A DNA stretch of 64,000 bases from Thiomicrospira sp. XS5. GTDB lineage: Bacteria > Pseudomonadota > Gammaproteobacteria > Thiomicrospirales > Thiomicrospiraceae. Made by a program: the position numbers and the translations under genes. The notes beneath the pieces were generated by a model, which saw nothing but the letters and a program-made list of their open reading frames with translations, made no database searches and had not been told where the DNA came from. The stretch lies in contig NZ_LQBO01000001.1 in NCBI RefSeq assembly GCF_001507555.1, positions 1,054,001 to 1,118,000 of the forward strand, in the 5' to 3' direction. This document shows positions 53,355 to 61,208 of this stretch, one piece after another (within the stretch, counting starts at the first letter, position 1; each line of letters begins with the position of its first letter).

Positions 53355-54593
53355 TTAACCGTGAATGGCGCGGATACGAATGGTGCCGTCAATGGCTTTT
53401 AATTCTTTCATGCCGGTTTCTCGGTCTTTCGAATCCAGGTCGATAACCACATAACCAATTTCCGAGTTGGTTTGCAGGTACTGTGCCGCAATGTTGATTT
53501 CATGCTGCCCGAAGGATTCGTTGATTTGCGTCATGATGCCCGGTTGGTTGCGGTGAATGTGCAACAGACGACTGCGGTTTTTGTGTTCCGGTAGAGAGAC
53601 CTCCGGGAAGTTTTTGGCCGACAAGGTCGTGCCAGTGTCGGAGTAGCGAACCAGTTTGGTGGCCACTTCCTGACCGATGTTTTCCTGGGCTTCTTCGGTG
53701 CTGCCACCGATGTGCGGTGTCAGAATCACATTGTCGAGTCCACGCAAAGGGGAGACGAATTCTTCTTTGTTGGACTTGGGTTCTTGTGGGAAAACGTCAA
53801 TGGCGGCTCCGGCCAGGTGACCGGATTTGATCGCGCCGGCCAACGCATCGATATCGACAACGGTACCGCGAGCCGCGTTAATGAAAATCGCGCCTTTTTT
53901 CATTTTGGCAAACTCGGCTTCGCCCATCATGTTTTTGGTTTCGTCCGTTTCCGGAACGTGCAGGGAAACGACATCCGACATTTGCAGCAGGTCATCCAGC
54001 GATTTCACCTGGCGAGCGTTGCTCAAGGGCAGTTTGGTTTCGATGTCGTAGAAGTTGACACGCATGCCGATGCTTTCCGCCATGATGCTCAATTGCGTCC
54101 CGATGTGCCCGTATCCGATGATGCCCAAGGTTTTGCCTCGGACTTCCACGGAACCGGTGGCGGATTTATCCCATTCGCCACGGTGGACTTTGGCGTTTTT
54201 CGCCGGAATGTCGCGTGACAATAGAAGCAGTTCGCCCAAAACCAATTCGGCTACGGAACGGGTGTTGGAGAAAGGGGCGTTGAAAACCGGAATGCCCTTC
54301 ATCATGGCGGCGTGTAAATCCACTTGGTTGGTGCCGATGCAGAAGCAGCCGATGCCGACCAGTTTCTTGGCGGCGTCCAAAACGTCAGCCGTTAAATTGG
54401 TGCGTGAACGGATACCGATGAAGTGGACGTCGGCGATTTTAGCTTTCAGCTCGTCACCGGATAGGGAGCCTTTGTGGTATTCGATGTTGTAGTAGCCGTT
54501 TTCATTGAATACGTCAGTGGCGGTTTGGTGTGGGCCTTCCAATAGAAGGATTTTGATTTTATCTTTGGCAAGAGATTTGGATTTATCGCTCAT
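53355..54593 (-). CDS. serA: D-3-phosphoglycerate dehydrogenase
   Basis: The product is 412 aa, the E. coli-like SerA form. The NAD Rossmann motif is GKTLGIIGYGHIGTQLSIMAE (about residues 153-173), the catalytic Arg is in FINAARGTVVD and the His in ILTPHIGGSTEEAQENIG. A C-terminal ACT domain (about 335-412) normally gives serine feedback inhibition. It begins serine synthesis; the E. coli-type enzyme also reduces 2-oxoglutarate to D-2-hydroxyglutarate, which an adjacent dehydrogenase could re-oxidise. A terminator separates it from that gene. Confidence 0.95.
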   Translation of the reverse strand: MSDKSKSLAKDKIKILLLEGPHQTATDVFNENGYYNIEYHKGSLSGDELKAKIADVHFIGIRSRTNLTADVLDAAKKLVGIGCFCIGTNQVDLHAAMMKGIPVFNAPFSNTRSVAELVLGELLLLSRDIPAKNAKVHRGEWDKSATGSVEVRGKTLGIIGYGHIGTQLSIMAESIGMRVNFYDIETKLPLSNARQVKSLDDLLQMSDVVSLHVPETDETKNMMGEAEFAKMKKGAIFINAARGTVVDIDALAGAIKSGHLAGAAIDVFPQEPKSNKEEFVSPLRGLDNVILTPHIGGSTEEAQENIGQEVATKLVRYSDTGTTLSAKNFPEVSLPEHKNRSRLLHIHRNQPGIMTQINESFGQHEINIAAQYLQTNSEIGYVVIDLDSKDRETGMKELKAIDGTIRIRAIHG

Positions 54594-54783
54594 CGGGTTT
54601 TCATCGCCTTACATTCAAAAGAGAAATTATAAAAGATTCGTTTTGAATTGTTGAGAGAACTCAAACAATTTCAGGGTGTTATGTTTTTCCGGCCGCTTTT
54701 TGCAAGCAACCGGTGTTTGTCGGTTTCCGTCCGAGTTATAAAAGGAGAGATGAACGGGAGACGGAAGCCGTATCGTTGTTGGC

Positions 54784-55083
54784 TTACTTGGCTTTTTGAG
54801 AAGCGTAGTAGTCCGCCAGTTCTTTGATTTCTTTGTCGCTCAGGTTTTTCGCGAAAGCTTGCATCGTCGCGTCCTTGCGGAAACCATCTCTAAAGTCCTT
54901 CAGTGCTTTTTCAAGGTACTGAGCGTGCTGTCCGGCCAATTTCGGGAAATTGGGAACAACGCTGTTTCCATCCACGCCATGACAGCCGACGCAGGTCTTC
55001 GCTTTGGCCGGCATGTCGGCTGAAAAAGCGGCCTGGCTGAACAATAGGCCGGAGGAGAAGGCGATTAAAAATAGTTTTTTCAT
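54784..55083 (-). CDS. Small periplasmic cytochrome c (class I)
   Basis: The product is 99 aa from ATG 55083; a longer frame to 55206 is rejected because the signal peptide MKKLFLIAFSSGLLFSQAAFSA begins here. One heme site, CVGCH (about residues 32-36), is followed by GVDGNSVVPNFPKLAGQHAQYLEKALKDFRDG and an axial Met in MQAFAKNLSDKEIKELADYY. This is a cytochrome c-553/c4-half type electron carrier, plausibly linking Sox to a terminal oxidase. That partner is inferred. Confidence 0.9.
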   Translation of the reverse strand: MKKLFLIAFSSGLLFSQAAFSADMPAKAKTCVGCHGVDGNSVVPNFPKLAGQHAQYLEKALKDFRDGFRKDATMQAFAKNLSDKEIKELADYYASQKAK

Positions 55084-55192
55084 AGCTTTAACTCGCTTTG
55101 ATTGTTTTTGGATGCGCTTATTAAAAACGATTCCGGCGGTCAGGTCAAGAAAGACGGGACAGGGCGAAATCGCTTGCGCAAAATACACAAAC

Positions 55193-55221
55193 AAAAAAAG
55201 CCGCATAAGAGCGGCTTTTTT
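55193..55221 (-). terminator. Terminator between the two cytochrome c genes
   Basis: The stem AAAAAAAGCCGC/GCGGCTTTTTT has an ATAAGA loop, with T on both strands. It follows the upstream cytochrome (stop at 55243), so the two are probably separate transcripts. Confidence 0.85.
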
Positions 55222-55242
55222 GACTTTAAGTAGCGGAGCTAA

Positions 55243-55551
55243 TTAAAGCGTTGCAACGTAAGCCGCGATGTTTTCAATGTCAGCGTCAGAAAGACCCGCA
55301 GCCATTGGCGCCATCATGGAAGTCATCGGTCCGACTTGTTCTCCTGCGCGGTATTTTTTCAATAACTCGATCGTTTTAGCAGGAGCGTGACCCGCTAGTT
55401 TTGGTCCAACACCACCTTCACCGGCAGCACCGTGACAACCTACGCAAGTAGAGTAAGCGGCTTGACCAGCTGTAGCGTCACCTGCTGCGTTGGCAGCAGA
55501 ACCGAAAGCAATCAAAGAAGTTGCAGATAATGCAAGTAGTAATTTTTTCAT
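55243..55551 (-). CDS. Small periplasmic cytochrome c (c5/c-553-like)
   Basis: The product is 102 aa. The signal peptide is MKKLLLALSATSLIAFGSAANA and the heme site CVGCHGAAGEGGVGPKLAGH (Cys about residue 36). An axial Met probably lies in GPMTSMMAPMAAGLSDADIENIAAYVATL. It is similar in size to the cytochrome downstream but differs in detail, so the pair is not a recent tandem duplicate. A good ribosome site (GGAGAG) precedes ATG 55551. It is expected to carry electrons in the periplasm. Confidence 0.92.
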   Translation of the reverse strand: MKKLLLALSATSLIAFGSAANAAGDATAGQAAYSTCVGCHGAAGEGGVGPKLAGHAPAKTIELLKKYRAGEQVGPMTSMMAPMAAGLSDADIENIAAYVATL

Positions 55552-55849
55552 TTTTGTACTCTCCTAAGCACGATAAAAAAAGTCGGGTTTTACCCTGGGT
55601 GCAATTACAAACGAATTCATAACATTAGTCAAGCCTAAAACCTTAAGGAAGCTTGAATGAGCGCCAATAAATGGAGCATTGCTGCTGTTTTTGGATTAAC
55701 TCTTGAGAAAGTATGGATGAAAGTTTGTTTAAGCTTATATGAAAGGATGTTTGGGTTAAAGAAAGCTTCCATGCAATGGGAAAATAAGCGTTCATTCGGT
55801 CAGATATGGTATAACGTTATCGATTTACAGGAAAGCGGAGTTCTCCGAG

Positions 55850-56026
55850 ATGATTATAAAAGTTTGGTTGTTTATCATTTTGTTGACGATAGCCAGTTGG
55901 TATGTGCTGAAGTTGGCAGGAAAGCCCTATCACATCGGTTGGGTGTTTCTATTTTGGGTGGTCGCGATTTTGGGCGGAACGGCTTTCTTTTATATGATTT
56001 CCGTTTGGTTCGTGTCGAATCAGTGA
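55850..56026 (+). CDS. Small two-segment membrane protein, unknown
   Basis: This 58-aa frame starts at ATG 55850 with GGAG nine bases upstream. The translation is almost entirely hydrophobic: segment 1 is about residues 4-19 (KVWLFIILLTIASWYV) and segment 2 about residues 30-57 (GWVFLFWVVAILGGTAFFYM onward), with a short basic loop (KLAGKPYH). It does not match anything I know. It stops 30 bp before the fbpB stop on the opposite strand. The upstream stretch 55552-55849 is AT-rich, with no gene I trust. A different-frame reading from 55657 is less convincing. Confidence 0.5.
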   Translation: MIIKVWLFIILLTIASWYVLKLAGKPYHIGWVFLFWVVAILGGTAFFYMISVWFVSNQ

Positions 56027-56055
56027 TGTTTCATTTGGCAACATCGTTTTGCGGG

Positions 56056-57675
56056 CTAGCGTTTTTCGGTATGTGCCCGCAAGACTTCAATAATGACCAG
56101 GCCTGCCAGGCCGATGCCCATTAACACCAAGGCCGGTAATGCGGCCGCTTCATATAAGCCTTCCGTACTGAGTTCAAAGGTCCGCACCGCCAAAGTATCC
56201 CATCCGAACGGGCGTAATAAGTAGGTCGCCGGTAATTCTTTCAAAATGTCCAAGGTTACTAAGAATAAAGCCGTTAATAGGCCGGGCGTCAGTAGCGGCC
56301 AATAGATACGTTTGACCAGTTCAAAAGGCGTGGCGCCGAGGCTTCTGGCGGCTTCACTGATGGACGGTTTGATGGTTTTAAAGCTGCTTTCCACCGGGCC
56401 GAAGGCCACCGCCATAAAGCGCACCATGTAAGCGATAATAAGCGCAAAGAGTCCGCTGCTGAACCATAAGGCGCCGTTAAACAGTTCGTCCACCTCAAAC
56501 AGGAACAGCATGACGCCCACCGCCAATACCGAACCGGGCAGGGCGTAGCCGAGGGTGGTGAAACGGATTCCGAACCGTTGCAGTTGGTTAAGAGGTTGAT
56601 TGTGGATAATGGCATTGAGTGTGAGTGCAATCAGTACGGTTAGGAGAGCTGAAGACACCGCCAAGATTAAACTGTTTCCGATCCAGTCGGTAAGGCGCGG
56701 ATCCCATCCGGTAAAGGATTCCAGACTCCAGAGTGACAGTTGCACTAACGGAAGGCCAAAAGCCAATACCAGCACCCCGGACAGATACACCCAAGTGACC
56801 ACGGCTTTAAAGCCGGTTAAGTGGTAGCGCGTTTGTTCCCTGGGAAGGCCGCTGTGGAAGGCGCGTTTGCCACGCTGGTAATGTTCCAACGCAATCAGCG
56901 TAGCCGCGATGATGAGTAGCAAGGTCGACAGTTGAGCCGCGGTTTCCAGTGAGCGATAGTCTACCCAGCTGGAGTAAATGGCGGTGGTAAAGGTGTCGTA
57001 GTTAAAAATGGCGACGGTACCGAAATCGGCCAGCACTTCCATTAGGGCAAGCGACAAACCCGCGATGATGGCGGGGCGTGCCAGCGGTAACGACACTCGT
57101 AAGAAAGCGCGAAAGGGCGAGTCGCCGAGGTTGCGGGCCGCCTCGGTATAGCTGGGGGGTTGGGCGAGAAACGCGCTGCGTGCCAGGAGGTATACGTAGG
57201 GGTAAAACACCAGGCTCATGATCATGGCGACGCCCCAGACGCCTTCGCGGATATCGATACCGCCTTGTAGTTGGAAGGTGTTGCGGAAGAGAGACTGTAC
57301 CGGGCCGGCATAATCGAACAGGCCTAAAAAGACAAATGCCAGCACGTAGGCCGGTACGGCAAACGGTAAAAACAGCAACCATTCAAACCAGCGTCTGCCG
57401 GGGAATTCGCAGCGAGTGACCAGCCAGGCCAAGCTGATGCCCAGCAGGCCGGTGCCGATGGCCACACCCAATAACAGTTGGAAAGTGTTTCCAAGTAATT
57501 CGAACAACAGGTTGTCCGAAAGATGTTGCCAAAGCCCTTCGTCAATGCTGTGCCAGGAAAATCCGAGGCTGAGAATGGGGAGAGAAATGAGCAGGATTAA
57601 GGCCCAAAGCGCCAGCTTGGAAAAGAGGGTAAAGGGTTTCAAAGGTGGCCTTTTGGTATTTATCATTGGGTTCAT
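56056..57675 (-). CDS. fbpB: Fe(III) ABC transporter permease
   Basis: The product is 539 aa with about 12 hydrophobic segments and two permease halves, each with an EAA-type loop (YTEAARNLGDSPFRAFLRVSLPLARPAI, about residues 177-204; ISEAARSLGATPFELVKRIYWPLLTPGLL, about 437-465). That is the FbpB/SfuB fused form. It carries Fe3+ through the inner membrane. It is the last gene in an unusual order fbpC-fbpA-fbpB, with a terminator between fbpA and fbpB. LAGLVI near the C-terminus is encoded by a CAGGCCTG copy. Confidence 0.92.
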   Translation of the reverse strand: MNPMINTKRPPLKPFTLFSKLALWALILLISLPILSLGFSWHSIDEGLWQHLSDNLLFELLGNTFQLLLGVAIGTGLLGISLAWLVTRCEFPGRRWFEWLLFLPFAVPAYVLAFVFLGLFDYAGPVQSLFRNTFQLQGGIDIREGVWGVAMIMSLVFYPYVYLLARSAFLAQPPSYTEAARNLGDSPFRAFLRVSLPLARPAIIAGLSLALMEVLADFGTVAIFNYDTFTTAIYSSWVDYRSLETAAQLSTLLLIIAATLIALEHYQRGKRAFHSGLPREQTRYHLTGFKAVVTWVYLSGVLVLAFGLPLVQLSLWSLESFTGWDPRLTDWIGNSLILAVSSALLTVLIALTLNAIIHNQPLNQLQRFGIRFTTLGYALPGSVLAVGVMLFLFEVDELFNGALWFSSGLFALIIAYMVRFMAVAFGPVESSFKTIKPSISEAARSLGATPFELVKRIYWPLLTPGLLTALFLVTLDILKELPATYLLRPFGWDTLAVRTFELSTEGLYEAAALPALVLMGIGLAGLVIIEVLRAHTEKR

Positions 57676-57728
57676 CTTTGCATTTGCGAATCGGCTTTAA
57701 CCGATGAGCGTTATTTTAATCGGATCAG

Positions 57729-57754
57729 CCATGGAATCCTATGATTTTCCATGG
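57729..57754. repeat. Inverted repeat in the fbpA-fbpB gap
   Basis: The arms CCATGGAA (57729-57736) and TTCCATGG (57747-57754) are exact, with a 10-base spacer, 54 bp upstream of fbpB. It could be an operator or a processing hairpin; nothing decides between them. Confidence 0.4.
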
Positions 57755-57793
57755 TTTTCATCTTTTTTGGGTTCTAGGCCTGGGCATGCGGGC

Positions 57794-57821
57794 AAAAAAA
57801 AGCCCTTTTGAAGAAAGGGCT
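57794..57821 (-). terminator. Terminator downstream of fbpA
   Basis: On the minus strand AGCCCTTT pairs with AAAGGGCT and is followed by eight T. It lies 29 bp after the fbpA stop and before fbpB, so it should reduce permease relative to binding protein expression. Confidence 0.75.
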
Positions 57822-57849
57822 CAATGTCTTAGGAGAGGGTGTCGAGGCT

Positions 57850-58878
57850 CTATTTATAGTGAGCCTTTTGCATTAACTTGACCGCTTCGGCCTGACGTTT
57901 TCCAACGATGGCCAGATTTAGGTCGTCGGCTTTAAACTTGCCCCAGCTGGCGACTTGCGGGTCCAGTGGAACAGATGGGTTGGCCGGGTATTCTTTATTG
58001 GCGCCGCCGAATTGTTTTTGCGCTTTGTCGGACGCTAGCCAGTTCAAGAGTGTTTGCGCGGCTTTCTGGTGTTTGGCGTGTTTGAGGATGCCGGCGCCTG
58101 AAACATTAATGTGCGTGCCGTAACTTTTTTGGTTGGCCCAGAAGAGTTTAACCTTTGTTTGCGGGTTTTTATCTTGCATGCGACCGTAGTAGTAGGTGTT
58201 GACGATGCCAACATCACATTGACCGGCTTCAATCGCTTTGAGTACTTGCGAGTCTTTGGCTTGAGGCTTCGCCGCCAAGTTGCTTACCCAGCCCGTCAGC
58301 ACTTGTTCGGTTTTGGCCGCGCCGTCGTGGTCAATCATCGCCGCCACTAACGATTTGTTATAGACCTTCTTTGAGGTGCGCAGGCACAGTTTGCCTTGCC
58401 AGTTTTTGTCGGCTAAGGCCTCATAGCTTGACAGCTCGGAGGGTTGAACGCGCTCTGAGTGGTAAACGATGGTTCTGGCGCGCACGGATAAACCGGTCCA
58501 AAGATCGTTCGGATCTCTCAGGTGGGCCGGAATGCGTGATTGAATTTGTTCCATGTTCATGGGGTGGAATAAGCCTTGTTGGGCCGCATACCAAAGGTTA
58601 CCGGCGTCAACGGTCATGAATATGTCCGCTTGCGTACGGTCGCCTTCGGCTTTTAAACGCTCAATCAGGGCGTTGGCTTTGCCGGTTTGCAGCGTGACCG
58701 GGATGCCGGTTTCCTTGGTGAATTGGTCGAACAAGGGCTTGATTAAATGTTCTTTTCGGGACGAGTAAACCACCAGATCGTCATCAGCATAAGCCAGGTT
58801 TGATGTGCTTAGCATGGCCAGGCAGCTCATGGAAAGCAGGGTGGTGATGAAAGCGTTTTTCAGTCCAAGTCGTTTCAC
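57850..58878 (-). CDS. fbpA: Fe(III)-binding periplasmic protein
   Basis: The product is 342 aa from GTG 58878, with AGGAGA five bases upstream; a longer frame to 59007 is rejected. The signal peptide is LKNAFITTLLSMSCLAMLSTSNLAYA. The mature protein opens with DDLVVYSSRKEHLIKPLFDQFTKETGIPV, typical of FbpA/FutA-type ferric transferrin-like proteins. A paired-tyrosine iron-site region (NTYYYGRM, about residue 220) is present. It binds Fe3+ in the periplasm for FbpB/FbpC. Confidence 0.92.
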   Translation of the reverse strand: MKRLGLKNAFITTLLSMSCLAMLSTSNLAYADDDLVVYSSRKEHLIKPLFDQFTKETGIPVTLQTGKANALIERLKAEGDRTQADIFMTVDAGNLWYAAQQGLFHPMNMEQIQSRIPAHLRDPNDLWTGLSVRARTIVYHSERVQPSELSSYEALADKNWQGKLCLRTSKKVYNKSLVAAMIDHDGAAKTEQVLTGWVSNLAAKPQAKDSQVLKAIEAGQCDVGIVNTYYYGRMQDKNPQTKVKLFWANQKSYGTHINVSGAGILKHAKHQKAAQTLLNWLASDKAQKQFGGANKEYPANPSVPLDPQVASWGKFKADDLNLAIVGKRQAEAVKLMQKAHYK

Positions 58879-58930
58879 GAAGGTCTCCTGATGTGTTTGG
58901 GGATAGTGTGGTTTTAAGAGGCCCGCCATG

Positions 58931-59605
58931 TTAGGCGGCCGTCGGCTTGGTGAATTGAATTTTCGATTCGGTGAGTGTGCCGTAATGGTCGCACAGCGTT
59001 TGCGCATCGGTTTCGTCGTGCGTGACCAGTAACGCCGGTGTGTTTTCTTGCTTCAACCATTGGCGGGTTTCTTCCGCCAAACGGTGGCGCAAGGCTGGGT
59101 CGAGGTTGGAGAAAGGTTCGTCCAATAATACCAACGCCGGTTTCGGTGCCAAGGCACGAGCCAGGGCAACGCGCTGTTGTTGGCCACCGGAAATTTCGTG
59201 CGGGTAACGGTTCGCCAAGTCGTTCAAGTGGATCATGGTCAAGAGTTCGTCGACACGGCGGCGCTGTTCGGCTTTGGATTGGTCGCGCAAACCGAAGGCG
59301 ATGTTTTCGGCAACCGTTAGATGTGGAAAGAGGGCGTGATCTTGGAACACCATGCTGATATTACGCTTTTCCGGCGGCAAGGATTGGCCATCGCACGCCA
59401 GGCATCGGTCGTTGACGGTGATGACACCGGATTGAATCGGCGTGAAACCGGCAATGGAACGCAATAGGGTCGTTTTGCCACAGCCACTCGGACCCAGTAG
59501 CCCGATGATTTCACCGGCGGCAAACGAGAGCGTGAATTCCTTAAATAAGGATTGCTGACCTAAATTAATGCAGACTTTATCCAGTTCGACCATATGCGAT
59601 TCCAT
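58931..59605 (-). CDS. fbpC: Fe(III) ABC transporter ATP-binding protein
   Basis: The product is 224 aa from ATG 59605 (ATG 59593 is also possible; a longer frame is rejected). It has Walker A LLGPSGCGKTTLL (about residues 37-49), Q-loop VFQDHALFPHLTVAENIAFGL, signature EISGGQQQRVALARAL (about 139-154) and Walker B LVLLDEPFSNLD. At 224 aa it lacks most of the C-terminal regulatory beta domain of full-length FbpC (about 350 aa), so it is a short form. It is first in the operon, behind a Fur-like box. Confidence 0.9.
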   Translation of the reverse strand: MESHMVELDKVCINLGQQSLFKEFTLSFAAGEIIGLLGPSGCGKTTLLRSIAGFTPIQSGVITVNDRCLACDGQSLPPEKRNISMVFQDHALFPHLTVAENIAFGLRDQSKAEQRRRVDELLTMIHLNDLANRYPHEISGGQQQRVALARALAPKPALVLLDEPFSNLDPALRHRLAEETRQWLKQENTPALLVTHDETDAQTLCDHYGTLTESKIQFTKPTAA

Positions 59606-59649
59606 TCTCAATAAAAAATCACGAAAGTTGGTAACAATATTAAAGAAAA

Positions 59650-59664
59650 TGAGAGTAATTTTCA
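59650..59664. promoter_or_regulatory. Fur-like box upstream of fbpC
   Basis: TGAGAGTAATTTTCA matches the 7-1-7 Fur core (TGATAAT-n-ATTATCA) at 11 of the 14 arm positions. It lies 45 bp before the fbpC start in an AT-rich gap. Iron repression of the fbpCAB genes is the natural reading. Confidence 0.5.
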
Positions 59665-59745
59665 ATATCAAAAAGAATAAAAGTTTTTAAAGGTGGATAA
59701 GCAGATCTTGGGAAGGTTTCAATGGGTCCGGTCTTGTGTGGCCGA

Positions 59746-60771
59746 TCAGTGCGTTTCGGTGGCGAACTCTTCGCGTAATCGTTGGAAGCTTTGGTAGCGG
59801 GAATAGTGCAGTTCGCCATCTTCAACCGCTTGGCGGATGGCGCAGTTGGGTTCGGTGGTGTGGGTGCAATTATTGAATTTGCACTGGCCTAGAAAGGGCG
59901 CGAAATCCGGGTAAGCGGCTTCCAGTTCGTGCAGTTCACACGGCGTGGGGCTGAACTGACGCACGCCGGGTGAGTCGATAATGTTACCGGCGCGACCGGG
60001 GTGAACATCGTTTTCCACCGGTAAATGGTACAAAATACTGTTGGTGGTCGTGTGCTTGCCTAAGCCGGTGGATTCCGACAGTTCGCTGGTTTTGATGTCG
60101 ATATCGGGAATCAGGGCTTTAATGAGTGAGGATTTCCCAGCGCCCGATGGACCGACAAACACACTGTTTTTGCCGGTTAAAAGCGCTCTTAACTCGTCAA
60201 TGCCGTCGCCGCTTTCGGCGGATACCGGCAAAATGTCGAGTTCCAGCTCATCGTAAGGAATTAATAATTCGGCAATGGCTTCCCAGTGTTCCTCGGAGGC
60301 CATCAGGTCGATTTTATTGATTAATATCAGCACCGGTAATTGCATTTGATGTGCGGTGACCAGATAACGGTCAATCATATCGGGATGGACGCCGGGTTCG
60401 ATGGGCGCGACAATGCCCAAGAGGTCGATGTTGGCCGCCACCATGCGCTTTTGACCGCGAAAACCGGGACGGCTGAGTTCTTGATGGCGCGGATCGGTGG
60501 CGATGACCACGCCGGTGTTGGGTTCCCGATCGGCTTGCCAAGTAACGGTGTCGCCGGCCACCAGCTTGCCTAGGTGTTGGCGTACGGCACAATTATAAAG
60601 TTGGCCGTCTTCGGACTCCACCAACAGGCGTTTGCCAAAGTTGGTAATGACCAGGCCTGGCTGTTTTTCACCCAGCTGGGAGTCGCCGACGGCTTCCGTG
60701 GCGGTGCGCTCCTGATGTTGCTTTTGCTTCACCCGGCGCTGTTGTTGTTGATTGAGTTTGCGTTTTGCCAC
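59746..60771 (-). CDS. rsgA: Small ribosomal subunit biogenesis GTPase RsgA
   Basis: The product is 341 aa. It is a circularly permuted GTPase: G4 (LILINKIDL, about residues 149-157) comes before G1 (VFVGPSGAGKSSLIKAL, about 204-220) and G3 (IIDSPGVRQF). A zinc motif follows (GQCKFNNCTHTTEPNC), with an OB fold near the N-terminus. It checks 30S maturation. In E. coli it is next to orn; here a pterin dehydratase and an M48 protease separate them. KQPGLV near residue 38 carries a CCAGGCCTGG copy. Confidence 0.95.
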   Translation of the reverse strand: MAKRKLNQQQQRRVKQKQHQERTATEAVGDSQLGEKQPGLVITNFGKRLLVESEDGQLYNCAVRQHLGKLVAGDTVTWQADREPNTGVVIATDPRHQELSRPGFRGQKRMVAANIDLLGIVAPIEPGVHPDMIDRYLVTAHQMQLPVLILINKIDLMASEEHWEAIAELLIPYDELELDILPVSAESGDGIDELRALLTGKNSVFVGPSGAGKSSLIKALIPDIDIKTSELSESTGLGKHTTTNSILYHLPVENDVHPGRAGNIIDSPGVRQFSPTPCELHELEAAYPDFAPFLGQCKFNNCTHTTEPNCAIRQAVEDGELHYSRYQSFQRLREEFATETH

Positions 60772-60796
60772 GAAGGTTTCTTTGGTTGGAGGTGGG

Positions 60797-61138
60797 TTAA
60801 GCCAGCAAAGCGTCGATTTTGGCCGCCAGAATAAAATCGTTTTGACTCAGTCCTTTGATATTGTGGGTGGTCAGAGTGATTTTGCATTGATTATACCCAA
60901 AGCAAATCTCAGGGTGGTGGTCTTCTTTGTGTGCTACCCAGGTGACGGCGTTCACAAACGCTACGGTTTGGTGGTAGTTTTTGAAGGCATACGTTTTGGT
61001 CAAGGTTTGGTAGTCCAACGGCACATCCCAGCCCGGCATTTGTGAGAGATAGCTCTCAATGGTGGGGATGATGAGTGGCTTGCTGCCTTTTTCAATCTCG
61101 GTGCAGGATTGGTCTTTCAGTGGCAATTCGTGTGTCAT
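60797..61138 (-). CDS. phhB: Pterin-4a-carbinolamine dehydratase
   Basis: The product is 113 aa. It has the family pattern SYLSQMPGWDVPLDYQTLTKTYAFKNYHQTVAFVNAVTWVAHKEDHHPEICFGYNQCKITLTTHNIKGLSQNDF, of which EDHHP (about residues 72-76) and the later TTH form the active site. It regenerates quinonoid dihydropterin after aromatic hydroxylation. No phenylalanine hydroxylase is nearby; in many bacteria the enzyme occurs alone and may serve molybdopterin or other roles. It is 25 bp before rsgA on the same strand. Confidence 0.92.
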   Translation of the reverse strand: MTHELPLKDQSCTEIEKGSKPLIIPTIESYLSQMPGWDVPLDYQTLTKTYAFKNYHQTVAFVNAVTWVAHKEDHHPEICFGYNQCKITLTTHNIKGLSQNDFILAAKIDALLA

Positions 61139-61208
61139 AAACTACGGTTCCTGTGTTTGATCTCGTTAATAACGTTGCGCTTGCCCGCTTTCAATAGGGG
61201 CTGGCACT

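Noticed and set aside
55657-56124. 155-codon open frame on the plus strand
   Set aside because: Its second half is another reading of the hydrophobic 58-aa frame at 55850, and it ends inside fbpB. The composition (many Trp and Cys, no domain) is not gene-like.
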